Positions 25,208-33,031 of a stretch of DNA of 44,868 nucleotides are shown here, in pieces. The stretch's first letter is position 1. Every line of letters begins with the position of its first letter. Made by a program: the position numbers and the translations under genes. Under the pieces are notes generated by a model. The model saw only the letters and a list, made by a program, of their open reading frames with translations. It did no database searches and had not been told where the DNA came from. The stretch is from Bacteroidales bacterium. GTDB lineage: Bacteria; Bacteroidota; Bacteroidia; Bacteroidales; UBA10428. The stretch is from NCBI GenBank assembly GCA_016938235.1, contig JAFGVA010000137.1, positions 1-44,868 of the forward strand, written 5' to 3'.

Positions 25208-26044
25208 ATGATTCATGAAATTGCCCCGCATCATTTCAATAATGATTTTCAAGCCGGCATAAAACTTTCCGAAGAGGATTATATTTTATTGTATGAGGAA
25301 AATGCAGTGTTACTGAAAAGGTCGGAAGGGATATTGGAGCTTCCACGGAAAAAGGATTTTGCAAGTAATAATGACGATTGGACGTGTACCTTTCTGTTTA
25401 GTTTTAACGGAGTGCCTTGTTTTCTTTTGCAAGATAAAATACTGATCGATGAACCAAATCTTGGTTTTGAGGATTTGGGTTTCTTCAGATCAACCAAACA
25501 AAACGAGATAGCATGGATATGCATGGTAGGTTTTCACCTTTTGAACTGGTACCGGCAGAATAAGTTTTGTGGAAAGTGCGGTTCAGAAACCCGGCATAAA
25601 GAAGATGAGAGAGCAACGATATGCCCGAAATGTAATCATGTTGTGTATCCAAAGATATCGCCGGCAATAATTGTTGCTATAACTTGTGGTGATAAAATTT
25701 TGCTTGCCCGGGGAACACATTACAAAGGTACATGGTATTCCCTGGTGGCGGGATATGCCGATGTCGGAGAATCGCTTGAAGAAACTGTTCGTCGTGAAGT
25801 GAAAGAAGAGGTTGGTCTGGATGTAACCAACATAAGATATTACAAGAGCCAGCCCTGGCCTTTGTCTGGTTCAATGATGATTGGTTTTTTTGCAGAAGCA
25901 GATGATAATCAGCCATTAAGCATTGATAAGAATGAAATAGCTGAGGCTGCCTGGTTCGAAAAAGGAAATCTTCCGGCATATTCATCAATTGTAAGTATTG
26001 CGGGTGAAATGATTGATCGATTTGAAAAGGGGCAGGGTGTTTAA
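25208..26044 (+). CDS. nudC: NAD+ diphosphatase / NADH pyrophosphatase (Nudix)
   Basis: 278 residues. The zinc ribbon has Cys121, Cys124, Cys139 and Cys142 (CGKC ... CPKC). The Nudix box at 182-204 begins GYADVGESLEETVRREVKEE and carries the expected Gly, Glu, Arg-Glu and Glu-Glu residues. The NudC signature SQPWP is at 214-218, followed by LSGSMM instead of the usual FPxSLM. The family hydrolyses NAD(H) and removes NAD caps from RNA 5' ends. The ATG at 25208 is chosen because it follows the promoter box. The open frame upstream to 24968 overlaps the divergent gene. Confidence 0.93.
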   Translation: MIHEIAPHHFNNDFQAGIKLSEEDYILLYEENAVLLKRSEGILELPRKKDFASNNDDWTCTFLFSFNGVPCFLLQDKILIDEPNLGFEDLGFFRSTKQNEIAWICMVGFHLLNWYRQNKFCGKCGSETRHKEDERATICPKCNHVVYPKISPAIIVAITCGDKILLARGTHYKGTWYSLVAGYADVGESLEETVRREVKEEVGLDVTNIRYYKSQPWPLSGSMMIGFFAEADDNQPLSIDKNEIAEAAWFEKGNLPAYSSIVSIAGEMIDRFEKGQGV

Positions 26045-26116
26045 TATTATTACGAAGAAATGCTCCAATATTTTTTTGTTTTTTTATTGGTCATGCTCTT
26101 TTCTAACATATTTGAA

Positions 26117-26124
26117 TATCTTTG
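26117..26124 (+). promoter_or_regulatory. Perfect -7 box TATCTTTG
   Basis: Exact TAnnTTTG match followed by CGGCGC. It lies 24 bp before the ATG of a 45-codon frame and 320 bp before the xylosidase. It may drive a small gene or a long xylosidase leader. Confidence 0.55.
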
Positions 26125-26148
26125 CGGCGCTAAATTAAAACTGAAAAT

Positions 26149-26286
26149 ATGGGGGTTAATTTCCTTTGTTATTTCCATCCAATGTTTATGTGTAGTGCCT
26201 ACCTCACAATAAAATGTTTACTTAATGAGTCATTACATGGTTTGTTCAGAATCAGGAGTAATACTTTCATGCTGTTTTCTTTCTAA
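26149..26286 (+). CDS. Possible 45-residue small protein
   Basis: ATG to TAA, reading MGVNFLCYFHPMFMCSAYLT and on to ...MLFSF. It is hydrophobic, with three Cys and three His/Met-rich spots, but no clear membrane helix. The only support is its start 24 bp after a perfect TATCTTTG box, the spacing seen for nudC, tetR and other genes here. It could be chance within an untranslated leader. Confidence 0.22.
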   Translation: MGVNFLCYFHPMFMCSAYLTIKCLLNESLHGLFRIRSNTFMLFSF

Positions 26287-26348
26287 TTGTTTTCGTTAGT
26301 TTTTTTGTTTTCATTTTAAATGTATTTGTGATTGAGTAAAGTTTACTT

Positions 26349-26428
26349 AATCAAACAGATACCCTATAGTAATTATTAAATATCGATTAATCAAACAGAT
26401 ACCCTATAGTAATTATTAAATATCGATT
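26349..26428 (+). repeat. Exact 40-bp tandem duplication upstream of the xylosidase
   Basis: Two identical 40-bp units, 26349-26388 and 26389-26428. The 40-bp periodicity continues to about 26347-26431. Each begins AATCAAACAGATACCCTATA and ends in AAATATCGATT. The second copy ends 16 bp before the xylosidase start codon, so the duplication lies in its leader or promoter. There are no interposed unique spacers, so it is not CRISPR. Confidence 0.95.
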
Positions 26429-26444
26429 AATTAAAAGATAAACC

Positions 26445-28028
26445 ATGCAAAAAATTATAAATCCGGTGTTACCTGGTTTTAACCCTGATCCATCAATTTT
26501 AAGAGTAAACGACGATTATTACATTGCTAACTCAACTTTCGAATGGTTTCCCGGGGTGCAAATTCATCATTCGAAAGATTTGGTGAACTGGAAGCTCATT
26601 ACAAGACCTTTAAACCGAACCTCACAGCTAAATATGGCAGGTAATCCTAATTCGTGTGGAGTTTGGGCACCATGCTTATCGTATCATGAGGGCACTTATT
26701 TTCTTATTTATACCGATGTAAAGAGTTTTAAGGGTATTTATAAAGATGCGCACAACTACCTCGTAACTGCAGAGGATATTTATGGCCCGTGGTCTGAGCC
26801 AATCTACCTTAACAGTTCTGGTTTCGATCCATCACTTTTTCATGATGATGACGGCCGGAAATGGCTGGTTAACATGAAATGGGATCACCGTAAGAAAAGT
26901 CATGCTTTTGCCGGAATATTACTGCAGGAATACGATCACGAACAGAAAAAGCTGGTTGGCCCTGTAAAGAATATTTTTAAAGGTTCAGACATCCAGAAGG
27001 TTGAAGGACCACATTTGTATAAATGGAAGGGGTATTATTATCTGCTTACAGCCGAAGGAGGAACAGTTTTAAGACATTCATCCACCATGGCTCGCTCAAA
27101 AAATATTGATGGCCCATACGAGTTGGATCCGAAATATCCTTTACTTACCTCTTACAATAATCCGAACCTTGAACTTCAAAGAGCAGGGCATGGTTCCATT
27201 GTTGAAACACAGGATGGCGAGTTTTATCTTGCCCATCTTTGCGGTAGAAGAATGCCAACCCAGGGACGATGTGTAATGGGCCGTGAAACTGCTATTCAGA
27301 AATTAAAATGGACAGAGGATGATTGGTTGTGTCTGGAGCACGGTACAAACGAACCCAAAGTAACAGTTGATGCTCCGGATTTACCTGAATATAAATGGGA
27401 AAAAGACCCTGAAAAAGACGACTTTGATTCTGAGGTGTTAAATATCAATTTTCAGTCGCTTAGGGTAGATATCAGCGATTTGTATTCACTCACAGAACGT
27501 CCGGGATATTTGAGGTTGACAGGAGCGGAGTCTTTAAGTTCATACCATAAACAAGCGCTTTTGGCCCGCAGACAGCAGTCTTTTGTTTATACAGCTGAAA
27601 CCTGCATCGACTTTCAACCGGAAAACATTCAACAATTTGCCGGATTAATATGTATGTATGATAATAATAATTTTTATTACCTGAACATTATTCATCACGA
27701 AGATCAGGGAAGAAGCCTTGATATTGTTACCCGCCAAAAAGGAAATTATGAATGTCCTTTGGAATCGAAAGTATCTATACCTGAAACAGGTGAAGTGCTT
27801 CTTAAAGCCGAGGTAAATTACGATAAATTAAAATTCTTCTATAGCATTGATAAAGTGAACTGGATTAGAATCGGTACCGATTATGATGCCAGCACCCTGT
27901 CGGACGAATTTGATGATGGTGGTGGCGATGCTCACTTTACCGGAGCTTTTACAGGTATTTGTTGTCAGGATTTATCGGGTTCTAAAATACATGCCGACTT
28001 CGATTATTTTACCTATCGTGAGGCATAG
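26445..28028 (+). CDS. xynB: Glycoside hydrolase family 43 beta-xylosidase / arabinofuranosidase
   Basis: 527 residues, no signal peptide, hence cytoplasmic. The five-blade propeller holds the three acid residues at canonical positions: catalytic base D15 (NPDPS), pKa modulator D128 (GFDPSLFHDDDG) and acid E187 (KVEGPHLYKWKGYYYL), matching Selenomonas-type XynB spacing. The C-terminal beta-sandwich (about 320-525) is typical of two-domain GH43 xylosidases. It would release xylose from short xylo-oligosaccharides after import. No SusC/SusD pair, transporter or other hydrolase is adjacent, so it is an orphan outside a polysaccharide locus. The leader carries the 40-bp tandem repeat. Confidence 0.94.
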   Translation: MQKIINPVLPGFNPDPSILRVNDDYYIANSTFEWFPGVQIHHSKDLVNWKLITRPLNRTSQLNMAGNPNSCGVWAPCLSYHEGTYFLIYTDVKSFKGIYKDAHNYLVTAEDIYGPWSEPIYLNSSGFDPSLFHDDDGRKWLVNMKWDHRKKSHAFAGILLQEYDHEQKKLVGPVKNIFKGSDIQKVEGPHLYKWKGYYYLLTAEGGTVLRHSSTMARSKNIDGPYELDPKYPLLTSYNNPNLELQRAGHGSIVETQDGEFYLAHLCGRRMPTQGRCVMGRETAIQKLKWTEDDWLCLEHGTNEPKVTVDAPDLPEYKWEKDPEKDDFDSEVLNINFQSLRVDISDLYSLTERPGYLRLTGAESLSSYHKQALLARRQQSFVYTAETCIDFQPENIQQFAGLICMYDNNNFYYLNIIHHEDQGRSLDIVTRQKGNYECPLESKVSIPETGEVLLKAEVNYDKLKFFYSIDKVNWIRIGTDYDASTLSDEFDDGGGDAHFTGAFTGICCQDLSGSKIHADFDYFTYREA

Positions 28029-28071
28029 ACATATTTTAGTTTGTTGATTCAATGCTAATGAAATAAAGTAC

Positions 28072-28104
28072 AGGGGCTGTTGTAAAGTAATTTTAACAGC
28101 CCCT
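28072..28104. terminator. Strong hairpin terminator between convergent genes
   Basis: AGGGGCTGTT (28072-28081) and AACAGCCCCT (28095-28104) form a perfect 10-bp GC-rich stem around a 13-nt loop, 43 bp after the xylosidase stop. T-richness is modest on either strand. It probably serves both the xylosidase and the gene ending at 28198. Confidence 0.7.
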
Positions 28105-28197
28105 TACTATGAATTAGTTAAGCCAATAGAGTATATCTAATCTCATTTGTAGTGTAACAATGTGTTTTTTAGCGGGCTTTATAATGATTTTAATACC

Positions 28198-28638
28198 TTA
28201 GTTTACTGCAATTTCAGGTTTTCTTGCACATTCCGACAACCATTCAACAGCCTTGTTGTAGTCTGAAAATGTTTTAATTTCTAATTCGCTGGCTTTTCTG
28301 TCTAAAGTTGATTTAATATATGCATTCACAATTAATTTTCCAAAAACATTCTCGGGCAGCACAAAGGCAATGTATTTGAGACCGTACTTAAGTGCTTGAT
28401 TAGTAACGAATTCTTCCAGCCACTTCTGGTCTTCTTTTCCAATAACTTTCATGTCGCGTGAATCATTAAGCCAAACCAAATTACTAACATCAGGTTTCTT
28501 TTTAATGTAAAAATCGATTCCGGTAGTCATAAGTTTTTTAAATTGGTCGCTATTCATAAACTTTGATGGCTTCCAGATAACACACGGAACTTCTTCATTA
28601 AAAATGATTTCACCAAAACTTTCTTTGAAAACGTTCAT
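28198..28638 (-). CDS. Cytoplasmic hypothetical protein, possibly SpoIIAA/STAS-like fold
   Basis: 146 residues, no signal peptide or membrane span. Alternating strands and helices (VPCVIWKPSKFMNS ... NLVWLNDSRDMKVI ... KYIAFVLPEN ... LEIKTFSDYNKAVEWL) resemble the small SpoIIAA-like proteins common in Bacteroidota, where a helix ending in A..WL closes the domain. This is a fold-level guess. No function can be assigned. Confidence 0.7.
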   Translation of the reverse strand: MNVFKESFGEIIFNEEVPCVIWKPSKFMNSDQFKKLMTTGIDFYIKKKPDVSNLVWLNDSRDMKVIGKEDQKWLEEFVTNQALKYGLKYIAFVLPENVFGKLIVNAYIKSTLDRKASELEIKTFSDYNKAVEWLSECARKPEIAVN

Positions 28639-28745
28639 GATAAAAAAGTATTTGTATTGTTGTAGTTAATTCAACTGTTAATTTAGAAAATATTTATTTT
28701 TTTACCTATTAAATTTGAATCAGTTTTATTACTATTAGTTTACTA

Positions 28746-29138
28746 TTATTTCTTTTTAATTGTTCCGGCAATAATATGTAATACTCCCCGAAGCATTAAA
28801 AGTCCGCCAAACCCCCAGGCAATAATATTGAAAATAAAAATCACTCCTTTGCTTGCCGTTGCAACAAAAAAGATTAACCCAAAAATTACGATGAGTGTGC
28901 CAATTAATAAATTTATAAACCCTCCCTTGCGTTTTTTAGTATTGGCAGCATCTGTCATTATCACCCTTTGTTGTTTGTCAATTTCATCTAACTCCTTCAT
29001 TATTATTTTTCGGGTATCATTATCAATTTTGTTTTTCTCGAATATGCCGGCGAGTTCCCTGAATGATACACCTTTTATCTTTTTATCAGTAAAGTATTCG
29101 ATTAGTTCATTTTGGGTCATATCTTTTAACTCTATCAT
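28746..29138 (-). CDS. Small membrane protein with cytoplasmic N-terminal helices
   Basis: 130 residues. Residues 1-70 are charged and helical (MIELKDMTQNELIEYFTDKK ...). Two membrane spans follow at about 74-92 (LLIGTLIVIFGLIFFVATA) and 97-120. It ends in KKK. I recognise no family. It is convergent with nothing and divergent from the sigma factor gene at 29316. Confidence 0.65.
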   Translation of the reverse strand: MIELKDMTQNELIEYFTDKKIKGVSFRELAGIFEKNKIDNDTRKIIMKELDEIDKQQRVIMTDAANTKKRKGGFINLLIGTLIVIFGLIFFVATASKGVIFIFNIIAWGFGGLLMLRGVLHIIAGTIKKK

Positions 29139-29315
29139 AATGGTATAAATTTGTATTTGTTTGTGTTAATCCTTGAAGATTGCAAATTATTTTTAATTAC
29201 ATGATGGATAAATTCCGATACATCAAAATAAATGTAATTTTATTTCATTGCTCAGGCAACCTCTATTGAATATTATGGGTTATTGCAATTAAACTACTGT
29301 TTTAAAAGAAAATTT

Positions 29316-29879
29316 TTGGAGACAAAAGAAATTATACAGCACTGCAAATCTGGTAATCAGATAGCCCAGGGCGTTTTGTTCGACAAATACTATCGGCAGA
29401 TGTACAACTTATCGATGCGGATAATTTATAATCAAAAAGATGTCGAAGATGTTCTAATAACAGCATTTTCGAAGGTTTTCAGGAATATTCAAAGATTTGA
29501 ATATCGGGGAGACAACAGCTTGGTTAAGTGGATTAAAACCATTGTTATAAATGAGTCGATAAGGTTCGTGAATGTGAAACCTCTTGCTGTTTACAAAGAG
29601 GAATTAACCGGACAGGAAATAAATGATGAGTGTTATGCAGATTTGTCAGGTATTGATGCCGAACGAGTTTATTCTATAATTGGAAATATGCCTGCCGGTT
29701 ACAGAGTTGTATTTAATTTGTTTGCTCTTGAAGGATATTCCCATAAAGAGATTTCCGAATTGTTGGGAATAACAGAAAATACTTCTAAATCTCAGCTTAG
29801 AAAAGCCAGGTTATACATCATTGAGAAATTGAATAAAATTGAAGAACATGAAAACACAAAATATCGATTCGGAAATTAA
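29316..29879 (+). CDS. RNA polymerase ECF sigma factor
   Basis: 187 residues. Region sigma2 is at about 12-78 (GVLFDKYYRQMYNLSMRIIY ... QKDVEDVLITAFSKVFRNIQ) and region sigma4 at about 120-172 (MPAGYRVVFNLFALEGYSHK, then EISELLGITENTSKSQLRKA). There is no ATG before codon 30 of the sigma domain. The TTG at 29316 (TTGGAGACAAAAGAA, METKEI) gives the standard ECF N-terminus, so a TTG start is inferred; the frame is open back to a TTG at 29283. It overlaps the anti-sigma gene by 32 bp, so the two are translationally coupled. Confidence 0.88.
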   Translation: METKEIIQHCKSGNQIAQGVLFDKYYRQMYNLSMRIIYNQKDVEDVLITAFSKVFRNIQRFEYRGDNSLVKWIKTIVINESIRFVNVKPLAVYKEELTGQEINDECYADLSGIDAERVYSIIGNMPAGYRVVFNLFALEGYSHKEISELLGITENTSKSQLRKARLYIIEKLNKIEEHENTKYRFGN

Positions 29880-30495
29880 TAAGATAATCAGTGAATCGGT
29901 CAGCTTTTTCGATTCAGAAGCCGATAACGCAAAAGAGCGAATATGGCAGCATCTTCAGCTTAATGAACAGCAGCAGATTAAGCCAATATGGTTTCGTGCT
30001 CTGGCAGCTGCCTGCATACTGCTTTTTTTCACTACATCCGTTTTTACAATTTCGTATAGAAAAGCTGACAGGAAAATAAGTGCTTTAACGGAGTTAAACA
30101 GCAGTTTACAGAAACAAGTTGAATTAAAAAATGCCATCTATCAAAAAGAAAGCCAGGTTGAAACCTACACTGCTGTTCCGGATACTTTTTTTATTGAGAA
30201 AATAGTTTCGGTACCCTTTACTGTTATGGAAATACAAAAAATTGTTGATACTATTTATGTGGACCGTACGGTGTATATCGAAAAAGAATCATCCATGCAA
30301 ATGGCTACTGCTTTAAGTGATGATTTTTCATTCGTTCCTTCAGCTCAATTAAGGGCTGACTACTATGAAACCCGAATACTATTAAGTAGCAGCGAAAGCA
30401 TAAAGCAAAAAAAAGAACGAAAACTACAGCTTATGTTTGGGAGCAATAAAATCCAATCAAAAGAAGGTATCTTGTCTTTCAGAGCCGAACTATAA
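29848..30495 (+). CDS. Probable membrane anti-sigma factor
   Basis: 215 residues. The cytoplasmic N-terminal segment (1-46) has a short helical anti-sigma-like stretch (EADNAKERIWQHLQ). A single membrane span lies at about 48-69 (WFRALAAACILLFFTTSVFT), and a periplasmic coiled coil at about 72-102 leads into a strand-rich tail. Sequence family is not recognised. The role is inferred from the layout and from the 32-bp overlap with the ECF sigma gene. The ATG at 29848 is preferred to an in-frame TTG at 29839. Confidence 0.75.
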   Translation: MKTQNIDSEINKIISESVSFFDSEADNAKERIWQHLQLNEQQQIKPIWFRALAAACILLFFTTSVFTISYRKADRKISALTELNSSLQKQVELKNAIYQKESQVETYTAVPDTFFIEKIVSVPFTVMEIQKIVDTIYVDRTVYIEKESSMQMATALSDDFSFVPSAQLRADYYETRILLSSSESIKQKKERKLQLMFGSNKIQSKEGILSFRAEL

Positions 30496-30552
30496 AAACA
30501 GAAATACGCGTAACAATCTATATATCTATTGTTTAATGCTAAATAGAATGAA

Positions 30553-31506
30553 ATGAAGAACTTCAGAAACATATTTTTAACTATAATTATCCTGGTATTG
30601 AGTGCTACTATTTTTGCCCAGAAACCTATGCTTGATTCTATCAGGGTTCAGATTGACGATAAAATGGAACTGGAACTGGCCATTGACGATTATGAAAACA
30701 TAAACCAGAAATTGGGAGAGGATCTAAAAAAACTTCAATCAATTTTAAAAGAATCAGATGGAATACTTGAAGCTGGTTCGTATAAAATCACTTATAAGCC
30801 CGATAAGTCAGTAACTGTTAAACAATCTGAATTAAATGAAAGGATCATCTGGAAAGGCGATGAGCCTGTAAAATATCAATACAACAATCAGTGTGTCATT
30901 AATTCAGAATTTTATTTTCTTCTCATTCGTTTTAACGATATTGAAAGCATAACCTCTGATAATTTAATTCAAAAAATTGAGGAAGTCATTAATACCACAG
31001 ACACTCTTCAGGGAAGGTGGGCAGCTACGTATAATTTCACATTCCAGGGGAAGAATTTAGTACATAACCAGCAGTTCGACAAACATAACGGGCAGATGGA
31101 TGCTTTGATAGTTTCAGGTGGTCTTGGAATAGACCTTATAAAAAGCGAGCCTGTTATTGACCTTTCTGCATTGGTGGGTTTGCAATTCAATCAAAAAGGA
31201 GTTTTTAAAAACCTGTATTATTTGTCGTACAATCAATTGTCGTATTTTGATGATGAAGACAAGGTAAATTTGAACGGATTTGCCAATGTCGGTTACCGGC
31301 ATAATTTCTCGCATGATCAGAAAGAACCCAACTGGATAGGAATGGAATTGGGCTACCTTGTAAGCCATCATGGCAGTTTATTTGATAAAAACACCTTCAG
31401 ACTTGGAATTAACTGGGAAGTTGGAAAATACATATCAGTAACTCCCCAGCTGTATATATCAAAAAATTTAACCTATCCGGCATTAAGAATAGGTTTTGGC
31501 TTTTAA
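30553..31506 (+). CDS. Exported outer-membrane protein of the ECF sigma operon
   Basis: 317 residues with a signal peptide (1-22, ending TIFAQ). A helical charged segment (about 28-70) is followed by a beta-rich C-terminal half from about residue 180 that ends ALRIGFGF, as in outer-membrane barrels. No named family. It follows the anti-sigma gene by 57 bp and is probably the third gene of that operon, either a target or a stress-sensing partner of the sigma factor. Confidence 0.7.
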   Translation: MKNFRNIFLTIIILVLSATIFAQKPMLDSIRVQIDDKMELELAIDDYENINQKLGEDLKKLQSILKESDGILEAGSYKITYKPDKSVTVKQSELNERIIWKGDEPVKYQYNNQCVINSEFYFLLIRFNDIESITSDNLIQKIEEVINTTDTLQGRWAATYNFTFQGKNLVHNQQFDKHNGQMDALIVSGGLGIDLIKSEPVIDLSALVGLQFNQKGVFKNLYYLSYNQLSYFDDEDKVNLNGFANVGYRHNFSHDQKEPNWIGMELGYLVSHHGSLFDKNTFRLGINWEVGKYISVTPQLYISKNLTYPALRIGFGF

Positions 31507-31627
31507 GAGGTTAATTATCATGCGATTGCTTAGAGAATGGTGTGTCGTGTTTAAAATCTCAATTTCTTTCGAATAGCAATAAAACCATTGTCTTAGAAGT
31601 AGGTTTGGACTTAACAAAGCCCGATTA

Positions 31628-32110
31628 TTAATTGAGCGAATAACCAAAGCTTAAATAGATTAATTCGGGGAATCCAACTCCGGTGCGGAACACAAATTTT
31701 CCTTCAGGTTTCTTAAACCGGTATCCTATGTTTGGTGCTGGAACAATATATCTTCCTGAAGTTGTAAGAAAATGCATGTAGGCTGCACCAAGTCCTAGTT
31801 CAAAATGATTGTTTTCTGCCCCTGTAAGGCATGTGTAATTAATTACAACATTCAAACTGCCGTCATCATAATACTGGTATATTCCGGTACCAGCACGAAA
31901 TCCTCTTTTTTTAAATACCAAATTTGGTCGTTCAACAAGCATAATCTCATAATTTACAGTTATGCTTCCGTAAAGTGGTGTAATTCCCAGACCACCATGA
32001 AATGCCGATTCATTTATTTTATACTTTAATGTGTCTTTATTGTATTCCTGACTAAAAACACAGACTGTCAATATAACTATAAGAAATGTGAAAATTAATT
32101 TTTTATACAT
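31628..32110 (-). CDS. Small exported protein, probable beta-barrel
   Basis: 160 residues with a signal peptide (1-20, ending CVFSQ). The mature part is Gly/Tyr/Phe-rich with alternating strands (HGGLGITPLYGSITVNYEIM ... FELGLGAAYMHF) and ends LSFGYSLN. It resembles small outer-membrane barrel proteins; no family recognised. It is convergent with the ECF operon. Confidence 0.68.
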   Translation of the reverse strand: MYKKLIFTFLIVILTVCVFSQEYNKDTLKYKINESAFHGGLGITPLYGSITVNYEIMLVERPNLVFKKRGFRAGTGIYQYYDDGSLNVVINYTCLTGAENNHFELGLGAAYMHFLTTSGRYIVPAPNIGYRFKKPEGKFVFRTGVGFPELIYLSFGYSLN

Positions 32111-32176
32111 TATTGTAATGAATATAGAGAATTAACATTTGAAGATAGAATAATATAGTGTATTTACACTACTTAT

Positions 32177-32341
32177 TTATCCAATTTTAATACTATTAGC
32201 ATCAATTTTAATATCATCCGAATTAGTCCTAATAAATCTTGCACATGCCAATTGTTGGTCGGGTTTCAAATTAATCACCAATCGGTATGAATTGCCTTTA
32301 ATTTCAAACCTCTTGGCGGACAAGCTTTTAAAAACTATTGT
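32177..32341 (-). pseudogene. higB: Remnant of a HigB-type mRNA interferase toxin gene
   Basis: The minus-strand frame gives ...KRFEIKGNSYRLVIN, then QQLACARFIRTNSDDIKIDA and NSIKIG before a TAA at 32177-32179. This follows the C-terminal half of HigB toxins (IKGNxYRLV, then FIGTHxEYDKIDAxTI). The usual His of GTH is Asn, the frame has no start codon and is preceded by an in-frame TAA at 32342-32344, and the N-terminal half is absent. No HigA antitoxin gene follows. It is a decayed relic. Confidence 0.62.
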
Positions 32342-32344
32342 TTA

Positions 32345-32432
32345 AATTTCAGGCTGATTATTCCCGGCCGGCGCACGGTGAATGCCGCACACTGCGAAGA
32401 AACTATAGCGGACAGCCTCCAGTCCGGCTGAA
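32345..32432. repeat. GC-rich island with hairpin after the S41 operon
   Basis: About 32363-32430 is markedly richer in G+C than its surroundings (CCCGGCCGGCGCACGG ...). It holds a stem of GGAC (32410-32413) with GTCC (32422-32425), extended by AGC/GCT with a one-base bulge, around an 8-nt loop. It begins where the HigB relic loses homology. On the minus strand it could end the operon whose last stop is at 32449. It may be one copy of a dispersed repeat. Confidence 0.45.
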
Positions 32433-32448
32433 AAATCGATGTGTAAGC

Positions 32449-33018
32449 CTAAAAACGGTATCCGATACGTAAGCCGGGCTCAAGGCCCCAGGGGGCTTGC
32501 GAAACTTCGTCGGTGCCGATTTGTACCTTTTGGTTGGTGAGGGGCACCAGAACACTAATATTGGGGTTGATGGTAAGATGTTTCCACAATACCCAGGTGT
32601 ATCCGATTGGCACTCCGGTAAAAAAGGTGTTAAACCTGCCCGATTGCTGGTTGATTGATGTTTCGACATGATGCATGGAGAATAAGAAGATGATGCCGGT
32701 GCTCCAGCGTTTCATGTCGCGGTGCGAAAATATTTCGCCACGGTAACCAAAGGCTGTGAGTATGTCTTTTTGAAACGACTCTTCGGTTAGGTGTTTTTCG
32801 TTAATATCGATGTTCGCCAATACCAGCGAGTGTTTGATTCTTTGTCCGTGCCGAATCCATCCGTTAATGTTAAAATTATACCACTGTCCAATACGGGGAG
32901 CCATTAAATCGTACTCGATACCCCAGTTGATTTTGCCGGTGTTTTCGAGGGTTTGTGCGCCCAGTGAAATTGCGATAATGAGGAGCGAGAACAGAAGTTT
33001 TACTTTTTTTGTCAACAT
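32449..33018 (-). CDS. Exported protein, probable outer-membrane beta-barrel (S41 operon)
   Basis: 189 residues from the ATG at 33018 (MLTKKVKLLFSLLIIAISLG, signal peptide, cleavage near AQ). The mature part is beta-rich with paired strands and ends GLRIGYRF. A TTG at 33030 would add MKFS and nearly touch the upstream stop. It is the last gene of a three-gene minus-strand set, 13 bp after the S41 peptidase. No family recognised. Confidence 0.72.
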   Translation of the reverse strand: MLTKKVKLLFSLLIIAISLGAQTLENTGKINWGIEYDLMAPRIGQWYNFNINGWIRHGQRIKHSLVLANIDINEKHLTEESFQKDILTAFGYRGEIFSHRDMKRWSTGIIFLFSMHHVETSINQQSGRFNTFFTGVPIGYTWVLWKHLTINPNISVLVPLTNQKVQIGTDEVSQAPWGLEPGLRIGYRF

Positions 33019-33031
33019 GCTGAATTTCAAT

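Larger units (their letters stand above)
26045..26444 (+). other. 400-bp gap between nudC and the xylosidase
   Basis: The gap contains a perfect promoter box at 26117-26124, a 45-codon open frame at 26149-26286, an AT-rich stretch, and an exact 40-bp tandem repeat at 26349-26428. The phrase GTTTACTTAAT occurs twice (near 26216 and 26341). It is AT-rich throughout apart from a GCGGCGC at the promoter box. Confidence 0.6.

Noticed and set aside
26347-26431. Possible CRISPR array
   Set aside because: Only two identical 40-bp units directly abutting, no unique spacers and no cas genes.
26445-28028. Polysaccharide utilisation locus around the GH43 gene
   Set aside because: No SusC/SusD pair, sugar transporter or second glycoside hydrolase lies beside it; the TonB receptors at the left end are FecR-type and 20 kb away.
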